Assembly: GCA_963773195.1 (NCBI GenBank)
Contig: CAVZAE010000004.1
Location: 62,001-126,000 of the forward strand
From: CAIWHR01 sp963773195
GTDB lineage: Bacteria > Pseudomonadota > Gammaproteobacteria > Burkholderiales > Casimicrobiaceae
Direction of reading: 5' to 3'
DNA length: 64,000 bases
Part shown: positions 1-9,342 of the stretch, piece after piece
Layout: every line of letters begins with the position of its first letter
Numbering within the stretch: the first letter of the stretch is position 1
Notes under the pieces: generated by a model
Database searches by the model: none
The model's input: the letters and a program-made list of their open reading frames with translations, nothing else
What the model was told of the DNA's origin: nothing
Program-made: the position numbers and the translations under genes

Positions 1-1
1 G

Positions 2-274
2 GGGTGCGATTTCGCCGGGACGGGCATCCCGACTGAGGCGGAGTACGTGGGCTCCTACTGCGCACGCATCGGCCGCGCCGGCATCGCGCACGCGCACTGG
101 GAGTTCTATCTGATCTTCAACATGTTCCGCATCGCGGCGATCCTGCACGGCGTGCTTGCGCGTGCGCTCCAGGGGAACGCCGCGTCCGCCAACGCGCTCG
201 AGCAAGGGGGCCGCGCGCGGATCGTCGCGGACGTCGCGTGGACGATGGCGCAGGAACAGCCGAACGGAGGCTGA
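2..274 (+). CDS. Phosphotransferase family protein, C-terminal end (5' truncated by window)
   Basis: The window opens inside this gene; about 90 C-terminal residues remain and it stops with TGA at 272-274. The remaining part carries a Y-C-x-R-x-G-R stretch followed by W-x-F-Y-L-x-F-N-x-F-R-x-A-A-I-L-x-G, the usual C-terminal pattern of the aminoglycoside-phosphotransferase/ACAD10-like family. These proteins are commonly encoded beside acyl-CoA dehydrogenases and are thought to phosphorylate hydroxyacyl intermediates; the substrate is inference here. The next gene begins 5 bases after the stop, so the two probably share an operon. The kinase catalytic motifs lie upstream and cannot be checked. 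Confidence 0.75.
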   Translation, partial: GCDFAGTGIPTEAEYVGSYCARIGRAGIAHAHWEFYLIFNMFRIAAILHGVLARALQGNAASANALEQGGRARIVADVAWTMAQEQPNGG

Positions 275-278
275 CGAG

Positions 279-1514
279 ATGGATTTCGCTTATTCGCCGA
301 AGGTGAGGGAGCTCGCGGCGCGCGTCGCGCAGTTCATGGACGACAACGTCTACCCTGCGGAAGCCCATTACGCCGCGGAGGTCGAGGCCAACCGCAAGCG
401 CGGCAACGCGTGGGTGGCGACGACGGTGATGGAAGCGCTCAAGGCCAAGGCGCGAGCCGCGGACCTGTGGAATCTTTTCCTTCCCGAGTCCGAGCTCGGC
501 GCCGGGCTCACCAACCTCGAGTACGCGCCGCTGTGCGAGATCATGGGCCGGTTCGTGGATCGCGCCCGAGATCTTCAATTGCAGCGCCCCCGACACCGGC
601 AACATGGAGGTGCTCGTTCGCTACGGCACCGCCGCGCAGAAGAAGCGGTGGCTCGAGCCGCTGCTTCGCGGCGAGATCCGCTCGGGCTTCGCGATGACCG
701 AGCCCGATGTCGCGTCGTCGGACGCGACGAATATCGCAGGCGTCGATCGTGCGCGACGGCGACGACTACGTCGTCAACGGCCGGAAGTGGTGGACCATCC
801 GGCGGCGGCCGATCCGCGGTGCGAGATCCTGATCTTCATGGGCAAGACCGATCCGCGAATCGCGGACCGGCATCGACAGCAGTCGATGATCCTGGTGCCG
901 ATCGACACGCCCGGCGTGAGGCTCGTCCGTGTGCTCCCGGTGTTCGGCTACGACGACGCGCCGCACGGCCACGCCGAGTTTGATTTCGACAACGTCCGCG
1001 TGCCGGCCGAGAATCATGTTGCTCGGCGAGGGCCGCGGCTTCGAGATCGCACAAGGCCGGCTCGGGCCGGGACGGATCCATCACTGCATGCGGCTGATCG
1101 GCCAGGCCGAGCGCGCGCTGGAGGCGATGTGCCGCCGTGCGAGTCACGCGTCGCGTTCGGCCAGCGCCGTCGCCGAGCAGACGGTGACGCCGGAGCGGAT
1201 CGCGGAGGCGCGCATCGACATCGACCAGGCGCGCTTCCTCGTGCTCAACGCGGCGTGGAAGATGGATATCGTCGGCAACAAGGCCGCGCAAAGCCGAGAT
1301 CGCGATGATCAAGGTGGTGGCGCCGAACATGGCGTGCCGAGTGATCGACTGGGCGATGCAGGTCCATGGCGCGGCCGGCGTCTGCGACGACTTCGGCCTC
1401 GCCGTCTTCTACGCGCAGGCGCGCACGCTGCGCTTCGCCGACGGGCCTGACGAGGTCCACCGCAACCAGATCGCGCGGCTCGAGCTGGCGCAATACCGCA
1501 CGGCGTCGCGCTGA
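279..1514 (+). pseudogene. Acyl-CoA dehydrogenase, interrupted by about six single-base frameshifts
   Basis: The ATG at 279 follows a GGAGG-like stretch in the end of the preceding gene. Conceptual pieces in successive frames make one colinear acyl-CoA dehydrogenase of about 410 residues: N-terminal helical domain to 560, then the flavin/substrate motif region FAMTEPDVASSDATN (about 690-735), then GRKWW, a middle beta-domain segment ending in FDNVRVPAEN (about 990-1012), and the C-terminal helical domain with QVHGAAGVCDD (1360-1390) ending at 1514. Breaks lie near 556, 735, 800 (two bases), 1014 and 1288. Each is repaired by deleting one extra base, for example GGTTCG read as GGTCG near 552. 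The enzyme would catalyse alpha,beta-desaturation of acyl-CoA using FAD. Whether the gene is dead or the bases are assembly errors cannot be decided here; nothing else about it looks decayed. Confidence 0.85.
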
Positions 1515-1536
1515 CGCGCCGCACGTTCTTCCGTCG

Positions 1537-2817
1537 ATGCAGGCATCGGAACTCTTCGCGTACCCTGCGTTCGTACGCTTCTGGCTCACCCGCGTGGTCG
1601 GCAACGCCGCAAGCCAGATGCTGATGGTGGCGGTGGGCTGGCAGATGTACGACTTGACCGCCTCGGCGTGGGACTTGGGCCTCATCGGCCTGCTCCAGTT
1701 CCTCCCGTCGATCGTCCTCGTGCTGATTGCCGGCCACGTCGTCGACCGCCACCATCGCGGGCGCGTCCTGGCGCTATGCCTCGCGTGTCAGGCGGTGATC
1801 GCCGCCCTCCTCTGCGGGTTGTCGATCCAGGGCGTGATGCGCCGTGATGTTCTGCTGCTGTTCTCCGTGGCACTGGGCGCGCTCCGCGCGTTCCAGATGC
1901 CGGCGCAGCAGGCGCTGACGCCCGTTCTCGTTCCGGCGTCCGTGCTGCCGAGGGCTCTGGCGTTCAGCTCGATGGGCATGCAGATCGCCATCATTGGCGG
2001 GCCGGCGCTGGGGGGCGTGCTCTACGTTGCCGGCGCGGGCACGGCGTATGCGGCGTGCATGGCACTCTTTGTGGCCGCGGCCGCGCTGTGCGCGACGATC
2101 CGCTACGATCATTCCCCGTCGGCCAGCGAGGCATCGTTCGATACGCTGCTCGCGGGCCTGCGCTTCGTCTTCGCGCGCAAGGTCGTGCTGGGCGCGGTAT
2201 CGCTCGATCTCTTCGCGATGCTGCTGGGCGGAGCGGTCGCGCTCCTGCCCATCTATGCGAAGGACGTCCTGCATGTCGGATCGTGGGGGCTCGGACTCCT
2301 GCGCTCCGCGCCCGCGGCGGGCGCGGTCGCGATGTCGCTCATCCTTTCGCGCTGGCCGATCCAGCGTCGGACGGGTCCCCGGATGCTCACGGCCGTGGGC
2401 GTCTACGGCCTGTCGATCGTCGTCTTCGGCGCCTCCACCTGGTTTCCGCTATCCCTCGCGATGCTGGCGGTCGGCGGCGCGGCCGACATGGTGAGCATCG
2501 TGATCCGCCAGACGCTCGTGCAGCTCGAGACTCCCGACGCGATGCGCGGCCGCGTCAGCGCCGTCAACTCGGTGTTCATCGGCGCGTCGAATCAGTTGGG
2601 CGAGTTCGAATCAGGTGCCACGGCGGCGTGGTTCGGCACCGTCGAGGCAGTCGTGCTGGGAGGCGTCGGCAGTTGCCTCGTCGCCTTCGCCTGGCGCTAC
2701 CTGTTTCCCGACCTTGCGACGCGCGATCGCCTCGTCGCTGACGGCACGCCGGCTTCGTCACGGGCCAGGCATCGCTCTCGCCAGCCCGAGCCCACCGGGC
2801 CTTCCGAGCGCAGCTAG
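1537..2817 (+). CDS. MFS transporter, EntS/DUF894-like
   Basis: A 426-residue inner-membrane protein with about 12 hydrophobic segments. It begins MQASELFAYPAFVRFWL, typical of the EntS-like major facilitator group that exports siderophores, drugs or metabolites. The loop motif HVVDRHHRGRVL (about residues 70-81) corresponds to the MFS loop 2-3 G-x-x-x-D-R-x-x-R-R signature. ATG 1537 is chosen because the longer open frame upstream overlaps the acyl-CoA dehydrogenase. The gene starts 22 bases after that gene and ends 4 bases before the convergent acyl-CoA ligase. Substrate unknown. A second member of the same family lies at 15055. Confidence 0.85.
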   Translation: MQASELFAYPAFVRFWLTRVVGNAASQMLMVAVGWQMYDLTASAWDLGLIGLLQFLPSIVLVLIAGHVVDRHHRGRVLALCLACQAVIAALLCGLSIQGVMRRDVLLLFSVALGALRAFQMPAQQALTPVLVPASVLPRALAFSSMGMQIAIIGGPALGGVLYVAGAGTAYAACMALFVAAAALCATIRYDHSPSASEASFDTLLAGLRFVFARKVVLGAVSLDLFAMLLGGAVALLPIYAKDVLHVGSWGLGLLRSAPAAGAVAMSLILSRWPIQRRTGPRMLTAVGVYGLSIVVFGASTWFPLSLAMLAVGGAADMVSIVIRQTLVQLETPDAMRGRVSAVNSVFIGASNQLGEFESGATAAWFGTVEAVVLGGVGSCLVAFAWRYLFPDLATRDRLVADGTPASSRARHRSRQPEPTGPSERS

Positions 2818-2821
2818 CGCG

Positions 2822-4462
2822 TCAGGCGGTCGGGAGCCGGTAGTCGCGGAAGCTTTCGCGCAGCTTCATCTTCTGCAGCTTGCCCGTCGCCGTGTGCGGG
2901 AGCTCGTCGACGAACACGACGTCGTCCGGCAGCCACCACTTGGCGACCTTAGGTGCGAGGAATTCGAGCAGTGCATCACGCGTGACGTCGCGGCCCTGCT
3001 TCTTCACGGCGACGAGCAAGGGCCGCTCCTGCCATTTCGGATGCGAGACGCCGATCACCGCCGCCTCGGCGATCGCGGGGTGGCCCATCGCCAGGTTCTC
3101 GAGCTCGATCGACGAGATCCATTCGCCGCCAGACTTGATCACGTCCTTCGCACGATCCTTGATGTGCACGTAGCCATCCGGATCGACCGTTGCGATGTCG
3201 CCGGTGTCGAAGAAGCCTTCGCCGTCCAGCACCGCGTCGTCGGTGCCGAAATAACGCTCGACGACCCAGGGCCCTCGCACCGTCAGGTGGCCCCGCGCTA
3301 CACCGTCGTGCGGCAGAGGTCGCCCAATATCGTCGACGATCCGGAGCTCGACACCGTAGATCGCGCGCCCCTGCTTCTCCTGCACATTGAGGCGCTGCGC
3401 GAGCGTGTGGTCACGATGCGCCGGAAGCAGGTTGCCGACCGTGCCCAGCGGGGACATCTCCGTCATCCCCCATCCATGGACGACGAACGCGTCGAATTGC
3501 GTCGCGAATCGTTCGCTCATCGCGCGCGGCGCGGCAGCGCCGCCGACGACGACGCGGCGAAGTACCAGATCGTGGCGGGGATCGACCTTCGCCTCCTCGA
3601 CGTAGTTGAAGACGTTGAGCCAGACGGTAGGCACGCCAAGAGCGAGCGTCACTTTTTCGCTCTGCATGAGCTGGTACAGGCTCTTGCCGTCCAAGCCGGC
3701 ACCCGGCAGGACGAGCTTCGCGCCGGACATCGCGCTCGCATACGGCGTGCCCCAGGCATTGACGTGGAACATCGGGACGACGGGAAGCACCGAGTCTGCC
3801 GACGAGCAGCCGATGCCATCGACCGCGCACACCGCGAACGAATGCAGCACGGTCGACCGGTGCGTGTACAGCACGCCCTTCGGATGCCCGGTCGTCCCTG
3901 ACGTGTAGCAAAGGGAGGATGCCGTGCGCTCGTCGAACGTCGGCCATTCGTAGTCGCTGTCCTGCGCGTCGACGAGGTCTTCGTAAGCATACAGCGGCCG
4001 CGGCAACTTGAGCGTCGGCAAATGCTCGCGGTCGGCCAGGGCGACGAAACCCTGCACTGACTGGAGCGACGCCGCGAGCCTCTCCACGAGCGGCGCGAGC
4101 GTGAGGTCGAAGCACAGGAGCTTGTCCTCCGCATGGTTCGCGATGTATTCGATCTGCTCCGGGAAGAGCCGCGGGTTGATCGTGTGCAGCACCGCGCCCA
4201 TCCCCGAGACCGCGAAATAGAGCTCGAGATGCCGGAACGTGTTCCAGGCCAGTGTCGCCACGCGATCGCCGGGTTTGACGCCGAGCGCGGTGAGGGCCTT
4301 GACCGCCTGCTTCGAGCGCCGGTGTACGTCACTCCACGTCGTGCGGTGCACCGGTCCCTCGACCGGGCGCGAGACAATCTCGACGCGCGGGTGGAACGTA
4401 TCAGCATGCTCGATCAACGACGAGATGAGCAGCGGCCGGTCCTGCATCAGTCCCTGCAACAC
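2822..4462 (-). CDS. Medium/long-chain acyl-CoA ligase (AlkK-like)
   Basis: A 546-residue AMP-forming ligase that activates a carboxylic acid to acyl-AMP and then acyl-CoA. The P-loop YTSGTTGHPKG lies near residue 187, the A5-type motif HGWGMTEMSP near 330, the hinge motif GFFDTGDIATVDPDGY near 415, and the C-terminal catalytic lysine in the TGKLQKMKLR motif near 530. The whole pattern is closest to AlkK-type medium-chain fatty-acyl-CoA synthetases. The start is GTG at 4462 because AGGGAGG lies 5 bases upstream; ATG 4447 is the alternative. It faces the MFS gene tail-to-tail and follows the aldehyde dehydrogenase by about 30 bases, so aldehyde oxidation followed by CoA activation is a plausible joint role (inference). 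Confidence 0.9.
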   Translation of the reverse strand: MLQGLMQDRPLLISSLIEHADTFHPRVEIVSRPVEGPVHRTTWSDVHRRSKQAVKALTALGVKPGDRVATLAWNTFRHLELYFAVSGMGAVLHTINPRLFPEQIEYIANHAEDKLLCFDLTLAPLVERLAASLQSVQGFVALADREHLPTLKLPRPLYAYEDLVDAQDSDYEWPTFDERTASSLCYTSGTTGHPKGVLYTHRSTVLHSFAVCAVDGIGCSSADSVLPVVPMFHVNAWGTPYASAMSGAKLVLPGAGLDGKSLYQLMQSEKVTLALGVPTVWLNVFNYVEEAKVDPRHDLVLRRVVVGGAAAPRAMSERFATQFDAFVVHGWGMTEMSPLGTVGNLLPAHRDHTLAQRLNVQEKQGRAIYGVELRIVDDIGRPLPHDGVARGHLTVRGPWVVERYFGTDDAVLDGEGFFDTGDIATVDPDGYVHIKDRAKDVIKSGGEWISSIELENLAMGHPAIAEAAVIGVSHPKWQERPLLVAVKKQGRDVTRDALLEFLAPKVAKWWLPDDVVFVDELPHTATGKLQKMKLRESFRDYRLPTA

Positions 4463-4493
4463 GGCGGCCTCCCTGGGGCAGCGTCCGCGTAAT

Positions 4494-5954
4494 TCAGAAG
4501 AAATGCTTGAGCAACGCGATCATCGCCTCGAAGCGGCGGCCGTAGGGCGGCCGGAACAGCTCGACCCCGTTGAGGCGCCCCTGGCGGAAGACCCCCTTCT
4601 CCTTCGAGAACGTGAGGAAACCGCGCTCGCCGTGGTAGGCGCCCATGCCGCTCGCACCGACGCCGCCGAACGGCAGGTTCTCCTGTGCGACCTGCCAGCA
4701 CGCGTCGTTGATCGCCACCCCGCCCGACAGCGTCTGCTCGAGCACGCGTTGTCGATGCGCACTGTCACGGCCGAACCAGTAGAGCGCGAGCGGACGCGGA
4801 CGCGCGTTCACGTACGCGATCGCCTCGCCGACCGAGTCGTACGGCACTATTGGCAGGATCGGCCCGAAGATCTCCTCGCGCATCACGGTCATCTCGTGGT
4901 CGACGCCGAGCAGCACCGTGGGCGGGAACTGCCGCGCGTCGACATCCGGCGTCGCGGTCGCCAAGGAGACGGCTTTCGCGCCGTGCACCTCCGCATCGGC
5001 GACGAGCCGCGCCAGCCGACGGTAGTGCCGGTCGTTCACGATGCTCGTGTAGTCCGGGTTGGCGGCGAGCGTGGGGTACATCGCGGCGATCGCGTCGCGC
5101 AACGCGGAGATCACGGCGTCAGTTCGCACGCGCGGCACAAGCAGGTAGTCGGGAGCAACGCACGTCTGGCCGGCGTTCATGAGCTTCGCAAATGCGATCC
5201 GGCGCGCCGCCGCCGGCAGGTCGCAATCATCATCGATGATCGCGGGCGATTTGCCCCCGAGCTCGAGCGTGACGGGCGTCAGGTTCTCCGCCGCGGCGAG
5301 CGCGACCTGGCGCCCGACCGCGGTCGACCCGGTGAAGAACAGATGATCAAAAGGCAGGCGCGAGAAAGCCCGGCCGAGCTCGACGTCGCCTGGACACACG
5401 GCGAACTCGTCGGGCGCGAACGCCACGGCCACGATCTCCCGCAGGAGCGCGGAAAACCGCGGCGTGAGTTCGCTCGGCTTCAGCATCACCCGATTGCCCG
5501 CAGCCAATGCCGCGGCGACCGGCAGCAGCGCAAGCTGCAACGGATAATTCCATGGGCTGATGACGCCGACGACGCCGAGTGGCTGACGAATGATGGTGCT
5601 CGTCGCAGGCCAGAGATGCGGCGGCGTCGCCACGCGCCTCGTCTTCATCCAGCGCCGCACGTGTCGCCGGGTGTGGCGCAGCGCGGACAGCACGGCGAAC
5701 ACGTCGGCGAACTCGGTCTCGTGACGCGAGCGATGGCCGAAGTCGGACGAGACGGCGGCGATGATCGCGCCCTGATGCTTCGAGGTGAGCGCGAGCAGCC
5801 GGTCGAGTCGATCGCGACGCACCGCGAGCGACGGGTTCATCTCGCGCGCGAACGCCGCGCGCTGCGCCGCGAACACCGGCTCGAGGACCGCTTCCGGCGT
5901 CGCCGCGGTCGCGGCCATGGGCCCGGGTGGATCGATGACGAGCGAGGCGGTCAT
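4494..5954 (-). CDS. Coniferyl-type aldehyde dehydrogenase
   Basis: About 486 residues of the NAD(P)-dependent aldehyde dehydrogenase superfamily, nearest to the coniferyl aldehyde dehydrogenase (CalB) group. The general-base glutamate is in LELGGKSP and the catalytic cysteine in GQTCVAPDY; the cofactor site is in FTGSTAVGR. The C-terminal FGGVGASGMGAYHG block is characteristic of this group. The ATG at 5954 (MTASLV) is preferred to the upstream ATG at 5984, which only adds ten unlikely residues. It oxidises hydrophobic or aromatic aldehydes to acids; the exact substrate is not shown. The acyl-CoA ligase follows on the same strand and could use the acid product. Confidence 0.88.
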   Translation of the reverse strand: MTASLVIDPPGPMAATAATPEAVLEPVFAAQRAAFAREMNPSLAVRRDRLDRLLALTSKHQGAIIAAVSSDFGHRSRHETEFADVFAVLSALRHTRRHVRRWMKTRRVATPPHLWPATSTIIRQPLGVVGVISPWNYPLQLALLPVAAALAAGNRVMLKPSELTPRFSALLREIVAVAFAPDEFAVCPGDVELGRAFSRLPFDHLFFTGSTAVGRQVALAAAENLTPVTLELGGKSPAIIDDDCDLPAAARRIAFAKLMNAGQTCVAPDYLLVPRVRTDAVISALRDAIAAMYPTLAANPDYTSIVNDRHYRRLARLVADAEVHGAKAVSLATATPDVDARQFPPTVLLGVDHEMTVMREEIFGPILPIVPYDSVGEAIAYVNARPRPLALYWFGRDSAHRQRVLEQTLSGGVAINDACWQVAQENLPFGGVGASGMGAYHGERGFLTFSKEKGVFRQGRLNGVELFRPPYGRRFEAMIALLKHFF

Positions 5955-6002
5955 GGCGTCGATGTTACCGGAAGCGGCACCCACACATTCCGGATGCGCG
6001 TG

Positions 6003-8603
6003 TCAGCGCCGCCCGCCACGACCTCCACCTCCGCGCATGCCGCCGCCACCGTACGCGCCTCCGCCGAACGAGCCGCGCCCCTGCATGCCCGTCGTGCGCG
6101 CCTGGCGATCGTGCTCGAGCTGACCCATGTTGTCGGCCCCGCCGCTTGTGCGGACACCTTGTGCGCGTTCCGTTTGGCCCGACAGATTCGAGCTTCGGTC
6201 CGCGGACGTCGCTCCGCCCTGCCCTGCCGCGCTCCGTTGCTGCTCCGGCTTCTGCACCTGCGACCACGAGCCGTTGTTGTACTTCTGCCAGCCGCTGTCG
6301 GTCTTCTTGTAGACGTTGCCGTCTGCGCCCGCGTACACATCGCCGCCGCTCGTCTTCACGACGCCCGCACTGTTGCCACCCGCGCCCTTCGCGCCGGCGC
6401 CTGCCGCGCCGGAGCTCGATGTGAACGATCCCGTGGAGCCGCGCGCGCCGCTCTGGCTTTGCGTGTGGACTGTCTGATTCGGACCCGCGAACGTGCTCGA
6501 TCCCCAGCGCCCGTAAGCGTTGCTGTTCTGGTTCGTGCTGCCCGACACACCGGTGCGCGGGTTGTACCAGCTCGCGTTGCCCGAAGCACCGTCGGGCCCC
6601 CACACCGCGTTGCCGTGGACATAGCCGCCGGTCGTCGGGTTATACGCGGAGATCGCGCCCGCACCGCCGTACGGACCATAGACGGCACCGCCGTGCGCCC
6701 ATGCTCCGGTCTGCGGGTTGTACGCCGTGCCGCCCTTGACGACCCCGCCGTACGGACCGTAGATCGCACCGCCGCGCGCCCACGCGCCCGTAGCCACGTT
6801 GTAGTAGGCCGCTCCCGCATATGAATACGGGTACGGATAATAGATCGGGATCGGCCCGGGATAGATGTACGGCGGGTAGTACCAGCCCGTGCCGTAGACA
6901 ACGACACCCTCGCTCACGTAGCCCATCGTGTAGCCGGCGGTGTAGCCGTATGTCACCGTGTCCGGCGTCGCTGAGTAGATGCGCACGTACGTGCACGGGT
7001 AGAGCGGATTGCCCGGCGGAATCGTGTAGATCACCGGCGGGATGCTCGCCGCGAGCGTCCACGCACCCGCAGGCGACGGCGCCACGAACCACGCGCCCTG
7101 ATAGCACGCGTAGTACGCGCCCTCCGCCTGGACGACGTTGAACGAGGTGTTGACGGCGTAAGACATCGTCGTGCCGGCGATCTGCTGGAACTTCGGATCA
7201 CCCGCGTAGGAAATGTCGAGCTTCGCCTCCGCCTTCGAAAGCGTCGCCTGTTGCGGAACCTGCGCCTCGATCAGTGCCTCCTGCGCCTGCGGCGTGCCGG
7301 GAACCGAGACGAGGACGAAGCCGCGCGGGCCGTCCGCGGGAATGCGGGCGAAATCGGCAGGCAACGACGCCGTCGCGAATGTCCACGGCCCCTCGAGCCG
7401 CGGCGCGCTGAACCAGCGTCCGGATACGAGATAGTAGTACGTCGCTCCGGACATCCGGAACAGCGCGGCATCGGTATTCGATACGTACTCGAGCGCGGTG
7501 CCCGGTACGCGGACGAATTGCGGCGGACCCTGCGTGACGATAATCTCGGCCGGCACCGTCGATACGAAGATCGCGGGAACCTCGCTCGCACCGATGCGCC
7601 GCCCCGGGATCTGTTTCTTCACCTCGGCGAAGCTCGCATCCGACGGCAGCCCCGAGAATGCGGGAGGCAGTGACGGCGCCGGCGACCACGGACCCTTGAT
7701 GTCATTCGCGGTCAGCCAGCCGCCGCTGTTGAGCCAGTACCACGACTTCGTATCGTTGTCGAAGAAGATGTCCCAATTGGTGTTGACGGCGAACGACAGT
7801 GGCGTCCCGGCGATCGGCGCGAGCACGGGCTCGCCATCGAACACGATGAGGCTCGCGGGGCGTGCGCTGACGAAGATGGCCGGCGGATCGTTTTTGAGCG
7901 GAACGGACGGCGGCTTTTCACCCGAGTCGCGGAGACTCGCGACCACCATGTCGAGCGGCACCGTCTTGCTGCTGAGACCTGCGAGCGTCGTCCTGACGCG
8001 CTCCTCGATCGCGGCGGTCTGCTCGGGACCGAGCGTCGGAAAGTGCGTCGCGACGAGCTGCGGCTGCGACAGCGTCACCGTGCGCGAGGCGAGATCGGTC
8101 GAGGTCGCGAAGGAAACGTCGACCGTGCCGTAGGATGCGGACTTGGCGCCGGTCGGGGTCACCGCCATCGCGGCGCGAGTCTCGAGCTTCTGTCGATCGG
8201 GCCACGCGATCACCTGCGGCTGATAGACGACTGCCGTGCCGCGCTCTCCTTGCACCATATGCGGCCATTGGCTCGCGGAGGGGAGCGCCACCGCAGCAGC
8301 GGCGGCCTTGGAGGTGGGAGCTTCAATCGTGCCCTGCTGCGCGCCACCCTTCACCGCAAGGAGCGCCTGCTGGCACGCGGGCGATGTCTGGGCCGCATTC
8401 TTCGCGAGACATTCGAGCGCTGCAGTCCCCATCGGGACGCCTGCGCAGAACGCCTGGTAGTCCGCGCCGCACGCTTCGCGGATTGCACGCCCCTGCTCGG
8501 GCGTCGGGCGCTGTCCCGCCGCGGGCGCACCCGCGACGGCGAGGCCGATGGCCAGTAACGCGCCGACGCGGAACCGGCCTCCCTCGGGAATCGTCGTCAT
8601 CAT
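6003..8603 (-). CDS. Large secreted repeat protein with Cys-rich N-terminus and Tyr/Gly-rich repeats
   Basis: 866 residues. An N-terminal signal peptide (hydrophobic GALLAIGLAVAGAPAAG, residues 13-29) is followed by a short Cys-containing segment (CGADYQAFCAGV, about 45-56). A middle region contains three related modules of about 110 residues, each with a WYWLNSGGW- or YYYLVSGRW-type strand and a GPW motif. The C-terminal 300 residues repeat Y-N-P-x-T-G-x-x-x-x-G-x-A-x-x-G-P-Y-G-G and end in a Gly/Arg tail. Similar proteins are often labelled carbohydrate-binding family V/XII, but no activity is proven. It is likely an exported or surface structural protein. It is transcribed alone, divergent from the next gene; an inverted repeat at 8668-8685 lies in its upstream region. 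Confidence 0.75.
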   Translation of the reverse strand: MMTTIPEGGRFRVGALLAIGLAVAGAPAAGQRPTPEQGRAIREACGADYQAFCAGVPMGTAALECLAKNAAQTSPACQQALLAVKGGAQQGTIEAPTSKAAAAAVALPSASQWPHMVQGERGTAVVYQPQVIAWPDRQKLETRAAMAVTPTGAKSASYGTVDVSFATSTDLASRTVTLSQPQLVATHFPTLGPEQTAAIEERVRTTLAGLSSKTVPLDMVVASLRDSGEKPPSVPLKNDPPAIFVSARPASLIVFDGEPVLAPIAGTPLSFAVNTNWDIFFDNDTKSWYWLNSGGWLTANDIKGPWSPAPSLPPAFSGLPSDASFAEVKKQIPGRRIGASEVPAIFVSTVPAEIIVTQGPPQFVRVPGTALEYVSNTDAALFRMSGATYYYLVSGRWFSAPRLEGPWTFATASLPADFARIPADGPRGFVLVSVPGTPQAQEALIEAQVPQQATLSKAEAKLDISYAGDPKFQQIAGTTMSYAVNTSFNVVQAEGAYYACYQGAWFVAPSPAGAWTLAASIPPVIYTIPPGNPLYPCTYVRIYSATPDTVTYGYTAGYTMGYVSEGVVVYGTGWYYPPYIYPGPIPIYYPYPYSYAGAAYYNVATGAWARGGAIYGPYGGVVKGGTAYNPQTGAWAHGGAVYGPYGGAGAISAYNPTTGGYVHGNAVWGPDGASGNASWYNPRTGVSGSTNQNSNAYGRWGSSTFAGPNQTVHTQSQSGARGSTGSFTSSSGAAGAGAKGAGGNSAGVVKTSGGDVYAGADGNVYKKTDSGWQKYNNGSWSQVQKPEQQRSAAGQGGATSADRSSNLSGQTERAQGVRTSGGADNMGQLEHDRQARTTGMQGRGSFGGGAYGGGGMRGGGGRGGRR

Positions 8604-8667
8604 CGTGTCTCTCCGATTCGGCCCCCAAAGGAACCTTTCCGGGGTGCAGAATTCTAGGATAATTTCT

Positions 8668-8685
8668 GATTCAGGCGAATGAATC
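8668..8685. promoter_or_regulatory. Inverted repeat in divergent intergenic region
   Basis: GATTCA and TGAATC form perfect 6-base arms around a 6-base centre. The dyad lies between the divergent secreted-repeat gene (starting 8603) and the small exported gene (starting 8728), so it could be an operator. On the minus strand a TAGAAT-like -10 element lies at about 8650-8655. No regulator can be assigned. Confidence 0.25.
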
Positions 8686-8727
8686 GGCTGCTAACGCCGG
8701 CCGTTTGACACACAGACCGATACGCCA

Positions 8728-9329
8728 ATGCAACTCTACGCGCTATTGCTTGCGGTGCCGGCACTCCTGGCCGCGCTTCCTCCTCCGCCACCGAGGCCCT
8801 CGCGCCGATGACCCCCGTCACGGCGCGCGGCGTCACGCTCACCTCGCCGGACGAAGCTGGATGGGTCGCGAACCGCGGCACGACCGAGGTCACGCTCGGC
8901 AAGCTCGGCATGGACGGAGTCGTGAGCTCGGTGATCCGTATCCGCGACATTCAATCACCGTGCCCCGAGACCGACGAGGCGTTTCTCGAGATCGTAAAAC
9001 GCCTGAACGCGAAGGTGCCGGGCCGTTTCCGGGTGCGCGACACGAATGTCGGACTCGACAAGTCGCGCGCGATCCCGTTCCGGCGACGGGCGTCGTTCGC
9101 TAACTTCTATTTCGTCGTCGAGGACAGCGAAGCGTCGCAGAAGCCCGCCAACGTGGCGTATATCGTATTCGAGACGATGGGATTCGTCGCCTGCCACCCA
9201 GTCGATCCGAGCCTCGTCGTGCTGGTCGAGTACACCTCACGTTACAACCCGGGGCGCGAGGACCGGGACTTCAAGACAAAGGCGCGGTGGGTGCTCGACC
9301 GTGCCGCATTCACGACCCCGCGCGATTGA
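8728..9329 (+). CDS. Exported hypothetical protein with frameshift after the signal peptide
   Basis: The intact frame 8808-9329 encodes 173 residues (MTPVTARGVTLTSP...) with no recognised domain and no signal peptide. Immediately upstream, the ATG at 8728 encodes a clear signal-peptide core (MQLYALLLAVPALLAA) in a different frame. That frame then runs into a proline-rich tail and stops, while the +0 frame reads SSSATEALAP into the downstream protein. A net one-base difference near 8775-8800 would join the two into a normal exported protein of about 200 residues. Either the assembly has an indel here or the protein has lost export. The conserved-looking core has one Cys pair (residues about 48 and 129 of the short form). 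Function unknown. Confidence 0.55.
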
Positions 9330-9342
9330 AGCGCGCGCCGCT

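Noticed and set aside
2615..3901. Plus-strand 428-codon open frame
   Set aside because: Antisense to the acyl-CoA ligase, which has complete catalytic motifs; shadow.
4239..6824. Plus-strand 861-codon open frame
   Set aside because: Antisense to the aldehyde dehydrogenase and neighbours; Arg/His-rich composition typical of a GC-rich shadow frame, no recognisable domain.
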